The position numbers and the translations under genes were made by a program. Below are positions 1-8,632 of a stretch of DNA of 64,000 nt, one piece after another; position 1 is the stretch's first letter; the number at the start of each line of letters is the position of its first letter. Origin of the DNA: Longitalea arenae (GTDB taxonomy: Bacteria > Bacteroidota > Bacteroidia > Chitinophagales > Chitinophagaceae); the NCBI RefSeq assembly GCF_016924755.1, contig NZ_JAFFJX010000001.1, forward strand, positions 806,001 to 870,000. Reading direction: 5' to 3'. The notes beneath the pieces are model-generated. The model searched no databases and was not told where the DNA came from. It worked only from the letters and a program-made list of their open reading frames with translations.

Positions 1-489
1 CAAACGTATACTGAAGAAAGCTATAAAAAATATATACTGGGGTCTGCTGAAGCGGTAGGTTTAATGTGCCTGCATGTTTTTACCAACGGCGATCCCGGGT
101 CTTACGAGAAACTAAGTCCCTACGCTATGAGATTAGGGGCAGCTTTTCAAAAGGTAAATTTCCTGCGCGATGTGCAGGCAGATAACCTGCAGCTTGGCCG
201 CACCTATTTCCCCTCCGTTAATCTGCGTAATTTCTCAAAGGCCGATAAAGAGAAGATCGAAGGGGAAATAGAAGAGGATTTTTTAGAAGCATTGAAAGGC
301 ATAAAGATGTTGCCGGCATCTTCCAAAAAAGGGGTGTACCTTGCATATTACTACTATTGGGTGCTATTCAAGAAAATTAAACGGTTACCCGCTGAAAAGA
401 TCCTCCATGAACGCATCCGTATCCCCAATTATCAGAAACTGGTATTAATGGTAAAATCGAATGTGAAATACCAGTTGAACATTATTTAA
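1..489 (+). CDS. crtB: Phytoene/squalene synthase family protein, C-terminal part (5' end outside window)
   Basis: The reading frame is open from base 1, so the start lies upstream of the window; 162 residues are visible. The family condenses two geranylgeranyl diphosphates to phytoene, the first committed step of carotenoid synthesis. The visible part has the family segment GSAEAVGLMCLHVF and the second Asp-rich, Mg-diphosphate-binding motif, seen as NFLRDVQADNLQLGRTYFP. A hydroxylase and a lycopene cyclase follow within 25 bases of each other on the same strand, which supports a carotenoid rather than a squalene role. The substrate is inferred from this context. Confidence 0.9.
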   Translation, partial: QTYTEESYKKYILGSAEAVGLMCLHVFTNGDPGSYEKLSPYAMRLGAAFQKVNFLRDVQADNLQLGRTYFPSVNLRNFSKADKEKIEGEIEEDFLEALKGIKMLPASSKKGVYLAYYYYWVLFKKIKRLPAEKILHERIRIPNYQKLVLMVKSNVKYQLNII

Positions 490-509
490 GAGCATAATAA
501 TAAGTGAAT

Positions 510-971
510 ATGGTAGTAGTGAATATCCTGATCGTATTGTTTGCATTTGCAGGTATGGAAATGGTAGCCTGGTTTACGCACAAGTATATTATGCATGGGC
601 TGGGCTGGTTTTTGCATAAAGATCATCATCGTAAGGAATCGGAGGGCTTTTTTGAGCATAACGATTTCTTCTTTTTGATCTTTGCCTTACCGGGCATCGC
701 TGGTTTATACTGGGGTATGCAAAACAATTATAACTGGGCATTCTGGGTAGGATTGGGCATTACACTTTATGGCCTGGCATATTTCCTGGTGCATGATGTT
801 TTTATTCATCAGCGCTTTAAAATATTCCGGAATACCAACAATGCATATTTCAGGGCCATACGCCGGGCACATAAAGTGCATCATAAACATTTGGATAAAG
901 AAGAAGGGGAGTGCTTTGGCATGTTGTGGGTGCCTTTCAAATATTTTAAAAAGACTGTACAGGGACAATAA
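510..971 (+). CDS. crtZ: Beta-carotene hydroxylase, fatty-acid-hydroxylase superfamily
   Basis: Membrane di-iron hydroxylase that would add 3-hydroxyl groups to beta-ionone rings (beta-carotene to zeaxanthin). The histidine clusters of CrtZ are visible: HKYIMH near the N terminus, HKDHH a few residues later, HDVFIHQRF in the middle and HKVHHKH near residue 130. Hydrophobic segments surround them. Length (about 153 residues) is normal for bacterial CrtZ. It lies 20 bases after the crtB stop and 1 base before the lycopene cyclase start, so all three are probably co-transcribed. An in-frame GTG at 504 is an alternative start; ATG 510 is preferred because there is no clear ribosome binding site. 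Confidence 0.88.
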   Translation: MVVVNILIVLFAFAGMEMVAWFTHKYIMHGLGWFLHKDHHRKESEGFFEHNDFFFLIFALPGIAGLYWGMQNNYNWAFWVGLGITLYGLAYFLVHDVFIHQRFKIFRNTNNAYFRAIRRAHKVHHKHLDKEEGECFGMLWVPFKYFKKTVQGQ

Positions 972-972
972 T

Positions 973-1710
973 ATGCAAGCTACTTACCTGATGATAAATT
1001 TTTTTTCTGCCATTGTCCCGTTCCTGTTCTCATTTTATCCGGCTATCAGGTTCGATAAACAGTTCCGGGCATTTTTTGCTGGCAATCTCATTGCTTCCGT
1101 TTGTTTTATTGCCTGGGATATATTATTTACTGCCTGGAAGGTTTGGGGCTTCAATGAACAGTATACGCTGGGGTATGAACTGTTTAACCTGCCGGGCGAA
1201 GAAATACTGTTTTTTGTTTGTATCCCTTTTGCCTGCGTGTTCACCTATCATTGTTTCAACACATTCTATACCATTCGCTGGCCGGCGAAAATAGAACGGA
1301 TCCTCGTTATCGTGCTTGCATGCCTGTTACTGGCCGGCGGCCTCGCGTTCATCAACAAAGCGTATACAGCAGCTGCGTTTATCAGCACATCACTGCTCCT
1401 GCTGGCTTTGGAATTTGTATTCAAAGTACAATGGCTGCCAGGATTTCTCACCATTTACCCATTATTGCTTATTCCTTTTTTAGTGGTCAACGGAATACTT
1501 ACAGGCACCGGCCTCGAACAGCCTGTGGTGTGGTACAATAATGCCGAGAACGTAAGCATCCGGGTGCTTACCATTCCGGTAGAGGATTTTGTATATGCAC
1601 TGGAATTGATGTTATTTAATCTCTTCTTCTACGAAAAGTTTAAACGGGTATTCAGTGCGCGGGCTGCATCAGCTGAAATGCGTCCCCATCAAACAAGCCC
1701 AGGTCGCTGA
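973..1710 (+). CDS. Lycopene cyclase domain protein (CrtYcd-like)
   Basis: Polytopic membrane protein of 245 residues that would cyclise lycopene ends to beta-ionone rings. It resembles the lycopene cyclase domain family rather than soluble flavin-dependent CrtY. Visible family features are repeated helices, the segment [14 protein letters not shown], the acidic motif [10 protein letters not shown] followed by [12 protein letters not shown], and a second-half LPVED-like motif ([15 protein letters not shown]). The start is the ATG at 973, 1 base after the crtZ stop; the longer frame upstream only shadows crtZ. Its 3' end overlaps the convergent adenine deaminase gene by 59 bases. Confidence 0.87.
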   Translation: MQATYLMINFFSAIVPFLFSFYPAIRFDKQFRAFFAGNLIASVCFIAWDILFTAWKVWGFNEQYTLGYELFNLPGEEILFFVCIPFACVFTYHCFNTFYTIRWPAKIERILVIVLACLLLAGGLAFINKAYTAAAFISTSLLLLALEFVFKVQWLPGFLTIYPLLLIPFLVVNGILTGTGLEQPVVWYNNAENVSIRVLTIPVEDFVYALELMLFNLFFYEKFKRVFSARAASAEMRPHQTSPGR

Positions 1711-3304
1711 GTTTAAGATGCGGGATCACCAGTAACGCCATAAACGATAATGTCATAAAGGGCGAAGAAAGGGTAGCGCCCAGCCCTTTGGCCATAGCGT
1801 CAATGTCGGTATAGGACCTTGCGACGGCATATCCGTCCTCAGCGCTCATGAGGCCGGCAACGGGTAAGGGCAATACCTGCGAAGCTCCGCCACCCACGCA
1901 ACTTACGCCGCCCTCTTGTTCTATCACCAGGTTAACTGCCTGGCAAAGACTTTCATCGTCTACGCCTACTGCTACAATATTGTGACTGTCATGCGCCACC
2001 GAGGAGGCAATAGCGCCTTGTTGTAACCCGGTGTTCTTTATAAAAGCCAATGCCACCACTGCATCGGTGTAGCGGTTCACTACAGCAATTTTTAGCATAT
2101 CCCTGCCAGTATCACTTACCATTAAGCCATCACTTGTTTTAGGCGGCATCATCAGTTTATTGGTGATCAGTTGTCCATCCAGCGCTTCAATCACCGGCAC
2201 ATTGGTTTCACCTTTCCAGGGCAGTTGGAAATCAGATACCGTTTTACGCTGGCAATGAAAATTATTGATGTGACCTGATGCCTGCGACGGTATGCGGGAG
2301 ATCCCGTTCTCTGCCACCAGCTGTCCGTTGATATAGGTTTGCAGAACCTGGAACTGCTTCAGGTCACTGGTCACTATAAAATCGGCAGCATCACCTGTGC
2401 GCAGTAAACCTACAGGGAGCTTATAATGTAAAACGGGGTTTACGCAGGCAGCCTGCAGCACGTTGAAAATATCAATGCCTTTGGCTACGGCGCGGGCACA
2501 GAGCTCATTGATGTGACCGGCTACGAGGCTATCTGGGTGTTTATCATCACTGCCAAACATCATTTCTTGCGGGTGATCATTCAATAGGGGGATCAACGCA
2601 TCAAAGTTGCGGGCGGCGCTGCCTTCGCGGATGATGATCTTCATTCCGTATTTCAGTTTATCCAATGCTTCCTCCGCGGTAAAACATTCGTGATCGGTGC
2701 TGATGATCACCTGCCCCTGCTCACCGGCTTCAATATACGCACGCGCCTGCTCGCCGCGTAATCCGGGTGCATGTCCATCAATGGGTTTACCGGCCAGGCG
2801 GGCAGCTGCTATTTTTTTCATCACCACCGGATCTTTATACAAAACGCCCGGGAAATTCATCATTTCACTTAAATATGGTATTTCCGCTTTTTGTAATAAT
2901 GCGGTCACTTCGCTGGTATCGAGGTCAGCGCCTGCTGTTTCAAACCCCGTGGCGGGTACGCAACTGGGGGCGCCAAAGAAGAATTTGAACGGAACGCTGT
3001 TGCCATTTTCGATCATATATTCAACCCCTTTCATGCCGCATACATTGGCAATTTCATGCGGGTCGCTGATCGTGGCTACGGTACCATGCACTACGGCCAG
3101 CCGGGCAAACTGGCGCGGAACCAGCATGGAACTTTCAATATGCACGTGGCTGTCGATAAAACCGGGCAGTATATATGGCAGCGATGTGTCCCTGTTATCC
3201 AGGGACCTTATCGAAGCGATCTTTCCATTCTCTACCGATACAGCAGCCGGGTATATTTTTTTCTGCAATATGTCTACGAATTGTCCGGTTACAACGAATT
3301 GCAT
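1652..3304 (-). CDS. ade: Adenine deaminase
   Basis: Amidohydrolase-superfamily enzyme (550 residues) converting adenine to hypoxanthine and ammonia in purine salvage. Family motifs are clear: [14 protein letters not shown] (metal-binding HxH), [10 protein letters not shown], the substrate-region [13 protein letters not shown], and [12 protein letters not shown]. The C-terminal adenine deaminase domain with [13 protein letters not shown] and [16 protein letters not shown] is also complete, so the gene looks intact. It converges on the carotenoid operon and its last 59 bases overlap the cyclase gene in the opposite strand. It probably forms its own transcription unit. Confidence 0.95.
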   Translation of the reverse strand: MQFVVTGQFVDILQKKIYPAAVSVENGKIASIRSLDNRDTSLPYILPGFIDSHVHIESSMLVPRQFARLAVVHGTVATISDPHEIANVCGMKGVEYMIENGNSVPFKFFFGAPSCVPATGFETAGADLDTSEVTALLQKAEIPYLSEMMNFPGVLYKDPVVMKKIAAARLAGKPIDGHAPGLRGEQARAYIEAGEQGQVIISTDHECFTAEEALDKLKYGMKIIIREGSAARNFDALIPLLNDHPQEMMFGSDDKHPDSLVAGHINELCARAVAKGIDIFNVLQAACVNPVLHYKLPVGLLRTGDAADFIVTSDLKQFQVLQTYINGQLVAENGISRIPSQASGHINNFHCQRKTVSDFQLPWKGETNVPVIEALDGQLITNKLMMPPKTSDGLMVSDTGRDMLKIAVVNRYTDAVVALAFIKNTGLQQGAIASSVAHDSHNIVAVGVDDESLCQAVNLVIEQEGGVSCVGGGASQVLPLPVAGLMSAEDGYAVARSYTDIDAMAKGLGATLSSPFMTLSFMALLVIPHLKLSDLGLFDGDAFQLMQPAH

Positions 3305-3471
3305 GCTTTTTGTTTAAGAAAGTGAAATTATCGATTTTAAAAAGATATGAAGCCGTTTGTAATAATTTCGGGTCTTATTCCACTAATTTTAAAGCGTTCC
3401 TCAGCAGGAAGCCTTACATTTAATAGGACTATTAATTAATCAACCATTTTACCTAACAAAATAGAAGAAAA

Positions 3472-4200
3472 ATGAGATCCCTCCGAGTAGTATTGATGGC
3501 AGCCAGTGTGCTGTCGATGGTATCAGTACAAGCACAAACTGCCGACGAAATCATCAATAAACATATTGAAGCGCTGGGTGGTAAAGACAAAGTGGCTGGC
3601 ATTAAGACCCTGTACACCGAATATGATATGGAAGTTATGGGTCAGCAGGCTCCGGGTATTACCTGGCTTGTAAATGGCAAAGCCTTCAAGAATGAAGTGA
3701 ATTTCGGCGGCCAGAAGATCATTCAGGTAGTTACCGATAAAGACGGCTGGGCCCAGAACCCGATGATGGGACAGGCCACCCCGGTAGCAATGCCTGCCGA
3801 CCAGGTGAAAATAAGCCAGGCAAACCTGGACCCCGGCGGTCCTTTATTCAATTATGCCGCCAAAGGATATACGGTTGAGCTGGCAGGCAAAGAAAATGTA
3901 AATGGTAAGGAAGCATATAAACTTACTGCAAAAGGCAAGGACACCGCCACTGTAAGCACATTCTGGATCGATCCTTCCACCTGGTATATCGTAAAAAGCA
4001 CCTCAAAGAGCAATATGAACGGTGCCGAAATGGAGACCAGCCTCACTTTCTCCAACTACAAGAAAACGGATTATGGCTTTGTAACACCTTATAATATGGA
4101 GATGTCGATGCCGCAGGGCTTTACCCTGAATATTGTCAGCAAGAAAGTGGAGGTGAATAAGGAAATTGATATGAAGCTGTTCGAGATGCCGAAACAATAG
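3472..4200 (+). CDS. LolA-like outer-membrane lipoprotein-sorting family protein
   Basis: Secreted protein of 242 residues with a signal peptide (cleavage likely after VSVQAQ, about residue 22). The mature start TADEIINKHIEALGGKDKVAGIKTLY is typical of Bacteroidota proteins with the LolA/LppX beta-barrel-like fold that shield lipid or lipoprotein acyl chains in the periplasm. The middle region (FWIDPSTWYIVKSTSKS) fits that fold. It is monocistronic: ade diverges upstream and a terminator follows at 4241. The cargo cannot be told from sequence, and true LolA function is not established. Confidence 0.7.
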   Translation: MRSLRVVLMAASVLSMVSVQAQTADEIINKHIEALGGKDKVAGIKTLYTEYDMEVMGQQAPGITWLVNGKAFKNEVNFGGQKIIQVVTDKDGWAQNPMMGQATPVAMPADQVKISQANLDPGGPLFNYAAKGYTVELAGKENVNGKEAYKLTAKGKDTATVSTFWIDPSTWYIVKSTSKSNMNGAEMETSLTFSNYKKTDYGFVTPYNMEMSMPQGFTLNIVSKKVEVNKEIDMKLFEMPKQ

Positions 4201-4240
4201 CTTTAACTTTTTGTTAGCACTTTATTAATTGTTGCCACAG

Positions 4241-4284
4241 ATGCCATCCTTGCACTGCAATGCTGGTGTCGGTGGCATTTTTTT
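4241..4284 (+). terminator. Rho-independent terminator of the LolA-like gene
   Basis: An 8-bp stem (ATGCCATC with GGTGGCAT, one G-U pair) closes a 22-base loop and is followed by seven T residues. It sits 40 bases after the stop at 4200. Confidence 0.65.
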
Positions 4285-4318
4285 ATGTTTGGGATAACCA
4301 GGGAAGCCTCAAATAAGT

Positions 4319-4347
4319 TTGTAAGTAAGCGTTGTTTCTTTAATTTG
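4319..4347 (+). promoter_or_regulatory. Possible promoter of the GH31 gene
   Basis: TTG at 4319-4321, an 18-base gap and TTAATTTG at 4340-4347 resemble the Bacteroidota TTG / TAnnTTTG promoter with one mismatch. The GH31 ATG lies 18 bases further on. Confidence 0.4.
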
Positions 4348-4365
4348 ATGCTTTAATCGGGTTAT

Positions 4366-6831
4366 ATGGAAATGATAAAAAGAAGTTTCTGCATAGTTAT
4401 TTTACTGGTTGTGACCGGAACGGTGTCTGCGCAACAGGCGATCATTAATACAGTGGGCAAAGATCCGTTTGTGGGCAAGACCACAGAAGTCGTCTACAAA
4501 GCAAAAGAAGGTACATGGACCTTCCAGGGATTTAATAATACGGTCATCAAGACCACCTACAAGCCGGCCGACTATAACAGAACCGAACAGGTATCGGATG
4601 CTGTTATTGCCAAACCAGCTGCAGTAACTACCAAAATAACAAACGCCATATCCCAAACGGTAGAATTTGAGAACCTCACCAGTGTTGTTGTACAACGCGA
4701 AAAGCTCTATTACAAAACCGGTAAAGAAGTGAAAGTTAAATCAGCTGCTTATTTCAACCAGGGCGATACGCGGGGATTTCGCTTTCAGCTTTTTGAGAAC
4801 GAACAGATCTTTGGCGGTGGGGAACGCGCATTACCGATGAACCGCCGGGGTTACCGTGTGAATTTATACAACACCCCGGTGTATGGGTATGGACTAGGGG
4901 CCGAAAACCTCAGTTTCTCTGTTCCCTTCTTCATTTCTTCAGCTGGTTATGCGCTGTTTTTTGATAATCCCTCCAAAGGATATGTTGATATCGGGTTAAC
5001 CGATAAGAATGTACTGGAAGCCGGTTTCACCAGCGGGGAACTTACTTATTATGTTGTATTTGGCAAGAGCCTCGACGAGATAATGAACAATTACACGGCC
5101 ATCACCGGCCGCCAGCCGTTGCCACCCCGTTGGGTCTTCGGGAATTTTGTATCTCGTTTTGGCTATCGCAGTGAAGAACAGGTAAAGCAGGTAGTTGCTA
5201 AAATGAAACAGGATCATTTTCCCATGGATGGGCTGGTGTTCGACCTGTTCTGGTTTGGCGATGCTGTAAAGGGCACCCTCGGTAACTTCGATTGGGTGAA
5301 TACCCAGAAATGGCCGAACCCCAAACAAATGCTCACCGACTTCAGAACAAAGGATAATTTGAAATCGGTCCTGATCACCGAACCATATATTTTACAGAAT
5401 ACAAAAACCTATGCAGAGGCAGTTCCTTTCCTGGCAACCGGCGCTAATGGCAGTGCCATGATGATCCCTGATCTTTATTTCGGTACCGGTGGGCTCATTG
5501 ATATTTTTCGTAAGCAGTCGCAGGACTGGATCTGGAAACAATACAAGAAACAAATAGGCAATGGCGTGAGTGGCTGGTGGCTCGATCTGGCTGAACCGGA
5601 AAAACATCCGTCCGGGATGATGCACAACCTGAAGGATTATGGTGTTGCCCGGCCTATGGGTGCCGATGAAGTGCATAACGTGTATGGACATTATTTCAGC
5701 AAAATGTTCTTTGAAAAATATGCGGCTGACGTAAGCGATCAGCGCCTGTTCTTATTGAACCGGTCAGGATTTGCCGGCAGCCAGCGCTATGGGGTATTTC
5801 CCTGGACCGGTGATGTGGCGCGCAGCTGGTCGGGGCTGAAAGCGCAGCCGCTGGTATTACTGGGCATGAGCCTGAGCGGATTACCCTACACGCATTCTGA
5901 TGCCGGTGGTTTTGCTGCAGCGGAACAGGCTGACCCTGAACTATACACGCGCTGGTTACAGTTTGCTGCATTTACGCCCTTGTTCCGGCCGCATGGTACA
6001 GCACTGGAAGACCTTGATAAAAGCATCAAGAGCATTCCTTCAGAACCCTGTTTTTGGGATGAGCCCTATAAGAGCATTGTACGTAATTATATTAAGCTCC
6101 GTTACCAGTTACTGCCTTATAATTATTCCCTGAGTTACGATCAGGCGGTATTGGGCAAACCATTGATGCGGCCGCTGTATTATTACAGTTTTGCCGACAG
6201 CAGCGCTTTGCGGGCAGATGACCAGTATTTCTGGGGCGATAATATACTGGTAGCACCGGTTACCAGCCAGGGAGCAAACTCGCGCATGTTGTATTTGCCG
6301 GCCGGTAAATGGTACAGCCTGCTTAATAATTCGGTTACCGATGGCGGTAAAATGATCAGTCAGCCGGCTGATATAAAACAGATCCCGGTATTTGTTAAAG
6401 AAGGCAGCTTTCTTCCCCTTTGGGTCACAAAGGATACTGTTAAGTCAACGGAAACATATAACAGTAAAGACATCACGATCCGGTATTATCCTTCTGCCAA
6501 TGCATCAACGTATGTGTGGTATGATGATGATGGCATCAGCACCCGGACGCTCGAGAAAGCCGATTATGAGCTGGTGACTTTCAAAGGCGTCACTGCCGGT
6601 AATAAAGTGACCATTGATATTACTACCAATAATCCCAATCAATACAGCAAGAAATTTAAACGCAAGTTCAATATAGAGTTGCCGGTTGGCTTAGGCGCTG
6701 GTGCCCTGGTAAATGGAAAACCGGCAGCTGCTGTGGGCAAACAGCAGGACCCGTTCCAACAGTTGACAAATGAATTTGTAACGGTTGAGTTTACGGGTAA
6801 GCCGCTGAAAGTGGAGCTTACTTTACGTTGA
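4366..6831 (+). CDS. Glycoside hydrolase family 31 (alpha-glucosidase/alpha-xylosidase type)
   Basis: Secreted retaining alpha-glycosidase of 821 residues with a signal peptide ending near VSAQ (about residue 23). An N-terminal beta domain carries the family segment FGGGERALPMNRRGYR. The TIM barrel has the catalytic nucleophile in WWLDLAEPE (Asp about 407) and the acid/base Asp in WTGDVARSW (about 483), then HSDAGGF. A C-terminal DUF5110-like region follows (YYPSANASTYVWYDDDG). The gene stands alone, with no SusC/SusD pair nearby, so it is probably not part of a polysaccharide utilisation locus. Substrate (alpha-glucan or xyloglucan fragments) is not decided by sequence alone. An in-frame ATG at 4372 is an alternative start. 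Confidence 0.92.
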   Translation: MEMIKRSFCIVILLVVTGTVSAQQAIINTVGKDPFVGKTTEVVYKAKEGTWTFQGFNNTVIKTTYKPADYNRTEQVSDAVIAKPAAVTTKITNAISQTVEFENLTSVVVQREKLYYKTGKEVKVKSAAYFNQGDTRGFRFQLFENEQIFGGGERALPMNRRGYRVNLYNTPVYGYGLGAENLSFSVPFFISSAGYALFFDNPSKGYVDIGLTDKNVLEAGFTSGELTYYVVFGKSLDEIMNNYTAITGRQPLPPRWVFGNFVSRFGYRSEEQVKQVVAKMKQDHFPMDGLVFDLFWFGDAVKGTLGNFDWVNTQKWPNPKQMLTDFRTKDNLKSVLITEPYILQNTKTYAEAVPFLATGANGSAMMIPDLYFGTGGLIDIFRKQSQDWIWKQYKKQIGNGVSGWWLDLAEPEKHPSGMMHNLKDYGVARPMGADEVHNVYGHYFSKMFFEKYAADVSDQRLFLLNRSGFAGSQRYGVFPWTGDVARSWSGLKAQPLVLLGMSLSGLPYTHSDAGGFAAAEQADPELYTRWLQFAAFTPLFRPHGTALEDLDKSIKSIPSEPCFWDEPYKSIVRNYIKLRYQLLPYNYSLSYDQAVLGKPLMRPLYYYSFADSSALRADDQYFWGDNILVAPVTSQGANSRMLYLPAGKWYSLLNNSVTDGGKMISQPADIKQIPVFVKEGSFLPLWVTKDTVKSTETYNSKDITIRYYPSANASTYVWYDDDGISTRTLEKADYELVTFKGVTAGNKVTIDITTNNPNQYSKKFKRKFNIELPVGLGAGALVNGKPAAAVGKQQDPFQQLTNEFVTVEFTGKPLKVELTLR

Positions 6832-6880
6832 TGAGTGATAGTGTTTGCTGTTTAATGGGTTGTTCAATAATGATGGGCTA

Positions 6881-6912
6881 AAAAAAGCGGTTTGGTCAAA
6901 AGACCAAACCGC
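6881..6912 (-). terminator. Strong minus-strand terminator of the small peptide gene
   Basis: A perfect 11-bp stem (GCGGTTTGGTC paired with its complement) has a 4-base loop. Read on the minus strand it is followed by six T residues. It lies 21 bases downstream of the 23-codon minus-strand ORF and is too far from trmD to be its obvious terminator. Confidence 0.8.
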
Positions 6913-6933
6913 AACAAGTAACAGGATAGTAAA

Positions 6934-7005
6934 CTATGCTATCAAAAAGATGAGCAGGTAAATTACCAACTGCATAATGAGTGTAAAGACGATCGTCTTT
7001 TTCAT
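6934..7005 (-). CDS. Putative 23-residue single-pass membrane peptide
   Basis: The minus strand reads ATG, 22 further codons and TAG. The peptide starts MKKTIVFTLIMQLV and ends IYLLIFLIA: a basic N terminus followed by about 18 hydrophobic residues, the pattern of a small single-span inner-membrane peptide. A strong terminator lies directly downstream on the same strand, as expected of a short independent transcript. No Shine-Dalgarno sequence is visible, which is normal in this phylum. Upstream, TGCTTTTG is only a weak -7 candidate. The rest of the 385-base gap (6832-7216) shows no other convincing gene. Function unknown; expression is inferred from architecture only. Confidence 0.5.
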   Translation of the reverse strand: MKKTIVFTLIMQLVIYLLIFLIA

Positions 7006-7216
7006 AAGGGATGGATTTACGCCTGTACAAAAGCATGCCGCGTGCCAAAGTGCATTTATCAGTATAGGAGATATACGTACCGTATTTAACTCATTCACCA
7101 CCCGCTTTGACTATCAAGCTGTAGAGAAAAAGTTATTTATTCACATTCCGGCATGGGCCTGGCGTTAACTTGCCAGGGTTATCGCTTTTAAGTTGTTAAC
7201 TATTTAACAGTCTACG

Positions 7217-7900
7217 CTATTCATGTTTATCGAGCAGGTCGGGGCGCCGTTCCCTGGTGCGTTGCAGGGATTGTTCATAACGCCAGTCATCTACTTTCTT
7301 GGGATCGCCGCTCAGTAGAATGTCAGGTACTTTCCAGCCCCTGAAATCGGCAGGGCGGGTATACACGGGAGGTGCTAACAGGTTATCCTGGAAAGAATCC
7401 ATGAGGGCAGAGGTCTCATCATTGAGAACGCCGGGCAATAAGCGGCCAATGGCATCCACAACAATCGCTGCAGCCAGTTCACCGCCGCTTAATACATAGT
7501 CGCCGATGGAAATTTCACGCGTAACAAAATGTTCGCGAATGCGCTCATCAATACCTTTGTAGTGGCCACAAATGATGATGATATTTTCTTTCAGCGACAA
7601 TTGGTTGGCTATCGACTGATTGAACCGTTCTCCATCGGGCGTCATAAAAATAATTTCATCGTATTTCCGGTCTTTCGACAGCGATTCAATGGCATTGGCA
7701 AGGGGTTCGCACATCATGACCATGCCGGCGCCACCACCGTACTGGTAATCATCTACCTGTCCGTATTCATTCACGGCCCATTGCCGCAAATGGTGCACTT
7801 CTACCTGCAGCAAACCCTTGTCGCGGGCTCTTTTCATGATTGAATGAGAAAATGGGCTTTCGAGCAGTTCGGGCAGAACGGTGATGATATCAATACGCAT
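7217..7900 (-). CDS. trmD: tRNA (guanine37-N1)-methyltransferase TrmD
   Basis: SAM-dependent methyltransferase with the SPOUT knot fold that makes m1G37 in tRNAs reading CNN codons and prevents +1 frameshifting. The 227-residue protein starts [21 protein letters not shown]. It has [11 protein letters not shown], the SAM-binding knot segments [19 protein letters not shown] and [21 protein letters not shown], and the C-terminal [13 protein letters not shown]. The frame continues 25 codons upstream, but the family start is the ATG at 7900. A TATCTTTG promoter box ends 4 bases before it, so the mRNA may be leaderless. Unlike in many bacteria it is not in an rpsP-rimM-trmD operon; those genes lie 9-10 kb away on the other strand. 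Confidence 0.95.
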   Translation of the reverse strand: MRIDIITVLPELLESPFSHSIMKRARDKGLLQVEVHHLRQWAVNEYGQVDDYQYGGGAGMVMMCEPLANAIESLSKDRKYDEIIFMTPDGERFNQSIANQLSLKENIIIICGHYKGIDERIREHFVTREISIGDYVLSGGELAAAIVVDAIGRLLPGVLNDETSALMDSFQDNLLAPPVYTRPADFRGWKVPDILLSGDPKKVDDWRYEQSLQRTRERRPDLLDKHE

Positions 7901-7904
7901 GGTG

Positions 7905-7912
7905 CAAAGATA
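7905..7912 (-). promoter_or_regulatory. -7 promoter box of trmD (TATCTTTG)
   Basis: On the minus strand TATCTTTG matches the Bacteroidota TAnnTTTG box and ends 4 bases before the trmD ATG. No clear TTG is seen 19 bases upstream. The predicted start site falls at or next to the start codon. Confidence 0.55.
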
Positions 7913-7920
7913 GAAGAGCA

Positions 7921-7955
7921 ATGTGATAATCTGATAATTTGCTAATATGCAAATG
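7921..7955. repeat. Short-period array (TGATAAT/TGCTAAT theme)
   Basis: Tandem degenerate 8-base words of the GTGATAAT, CTGATAAT, TTGCTAAT type fill the trmD upstream region. The same word theme occurs at 18091, 41446, 44020 and 62931. Confidence 0.6.
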
Positions 7956-8029
7956 AAATACAGCTCGAAGCACAAGCTTCAGATATAAGCTATTGCAATT
8001 AAAATCTCACCCTTCAGCAGGCTGGGCAG

Positions 8030-8419
8030 TTAATCCATAAACTCATCCAGGTCCCTTCTGTCTTTTTTGGTAGGCCGGCCAATTTTACTGAGGCGTTTAC
8101 CGGTATGAAAGCTGGAAGCCTGGAATTGGAGCCGTTCCAATTCTTCAGCGGGTGTAATGTCAATATAATATTTGATCGCTTCGCTATAGGCGACGCGGTT
8201 GTGCAGCAGGCCCGCAACTTTGATCCGCCAGCGGCGGGCTTCTGTTTTCACTTCGTATTCATCGCCTACATGCACCTGCTTGGCGGCTTTTGCCTGAACG
8301 CCATCGTATTTCACCTTTCCCGTGTCGCAGGCGGCAGCGGCCATTGTACGTGTTTTAAATAAACGGATCGACCACAGGTATTTATCCAGCCGGAGTTTTT
8401 CTGTTTTTTCTGTACTCAT
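8030..8419 (-). CDS. S4-domain RNA-binding protein, Hsp15/HslR-like
   Basis: Small basic protein (129 residues) with an N-terminal S4 domain: LRLDKYLWSIRLFKTRTMAAAAC, then GKVKYDGVQAKAAKQVHVGDEYEV, the alphaL RNA-binding motif. The basic tail IGRPTKKDRRDLDEFMD is typical of Hsp15. In E. coli Hsp15 recycles 50S subunits carrying a nascent chain with a blocked tRNA; the same role is inferred here. A TATCTTTG box at 8441-8448 lies about 20 bases upstream. It is probably transcribed alone. Confidence 0.85.
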   Translation of the reverse strand: MSTEKTEKLRLDKYLWSIRLFKTRTMAAAACDTGKVKYDGVQAKAAKQVHVGDEYEVKTEARRWRIKVAGLLHNRVAYSEAIKYYIDITPAEELERLQFQASSFHTGKRLSKIGRPTKKDRRDLDEFMD

Positions 8420-8440
8420 AATTCACTGTTTCTCTCTTTC

Positions 8441-8448
8441 CAAAGATA
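8441..8448 (-). promoter_or_regulatory. -7 promoter box of the S4-protein gene (TATCTTTG)
   Basis: The minus-strand sequence TATCTTTG matches TAnnTTTG and lies 21 bases upstream of the ATG at 8419. Confidence 0.5.
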
Positions 8449-8474
8449 AAAAATTGATGCGTAACGGGCAAGGA

Positions 8475-8632
8475 GCGTAGTTAGTGGTAAGTGGCGTGGG
8501 AAAGACAGGGGAATAGGTGCGAGGTGAGTAGTAAGTGGTGAGTGGCTGGTGGGAAACAAAAAAAGCGTAGAAAAAAAGTAGCGAATGGCGAGTAGGAAGC
8601 CCTCCTTGTCATTCGCTACTAACTACCAGCTT
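8475..8632. repeat. Paired short-period array (AGTGGTA theme), inverted arms
   Basis: The left side carries words such as GTAGTTAGTGGTAAGTGGC and AGTAGTAAGTGGTGAGTGG. The right side, CATTCGCTACTAACTACC, is its approximate reverse complement. Together they fill the gap between the S4 and M20 genes. Confidence 0.6.

Noticed and set aside
769-972. Longer lycopene cyclase frame starting inside crtZ
   Set aside because: The first 68 codons only shadow crtZ in another frame; the cyclase starts naturally at 973.
6977-7168. 63-codon plus-strand frame in the gap before trmD
   Set aside because: No hydrophobic or family pattern, no promoter, and it covers the minus-strand peptide gene, which has a matching terminator.
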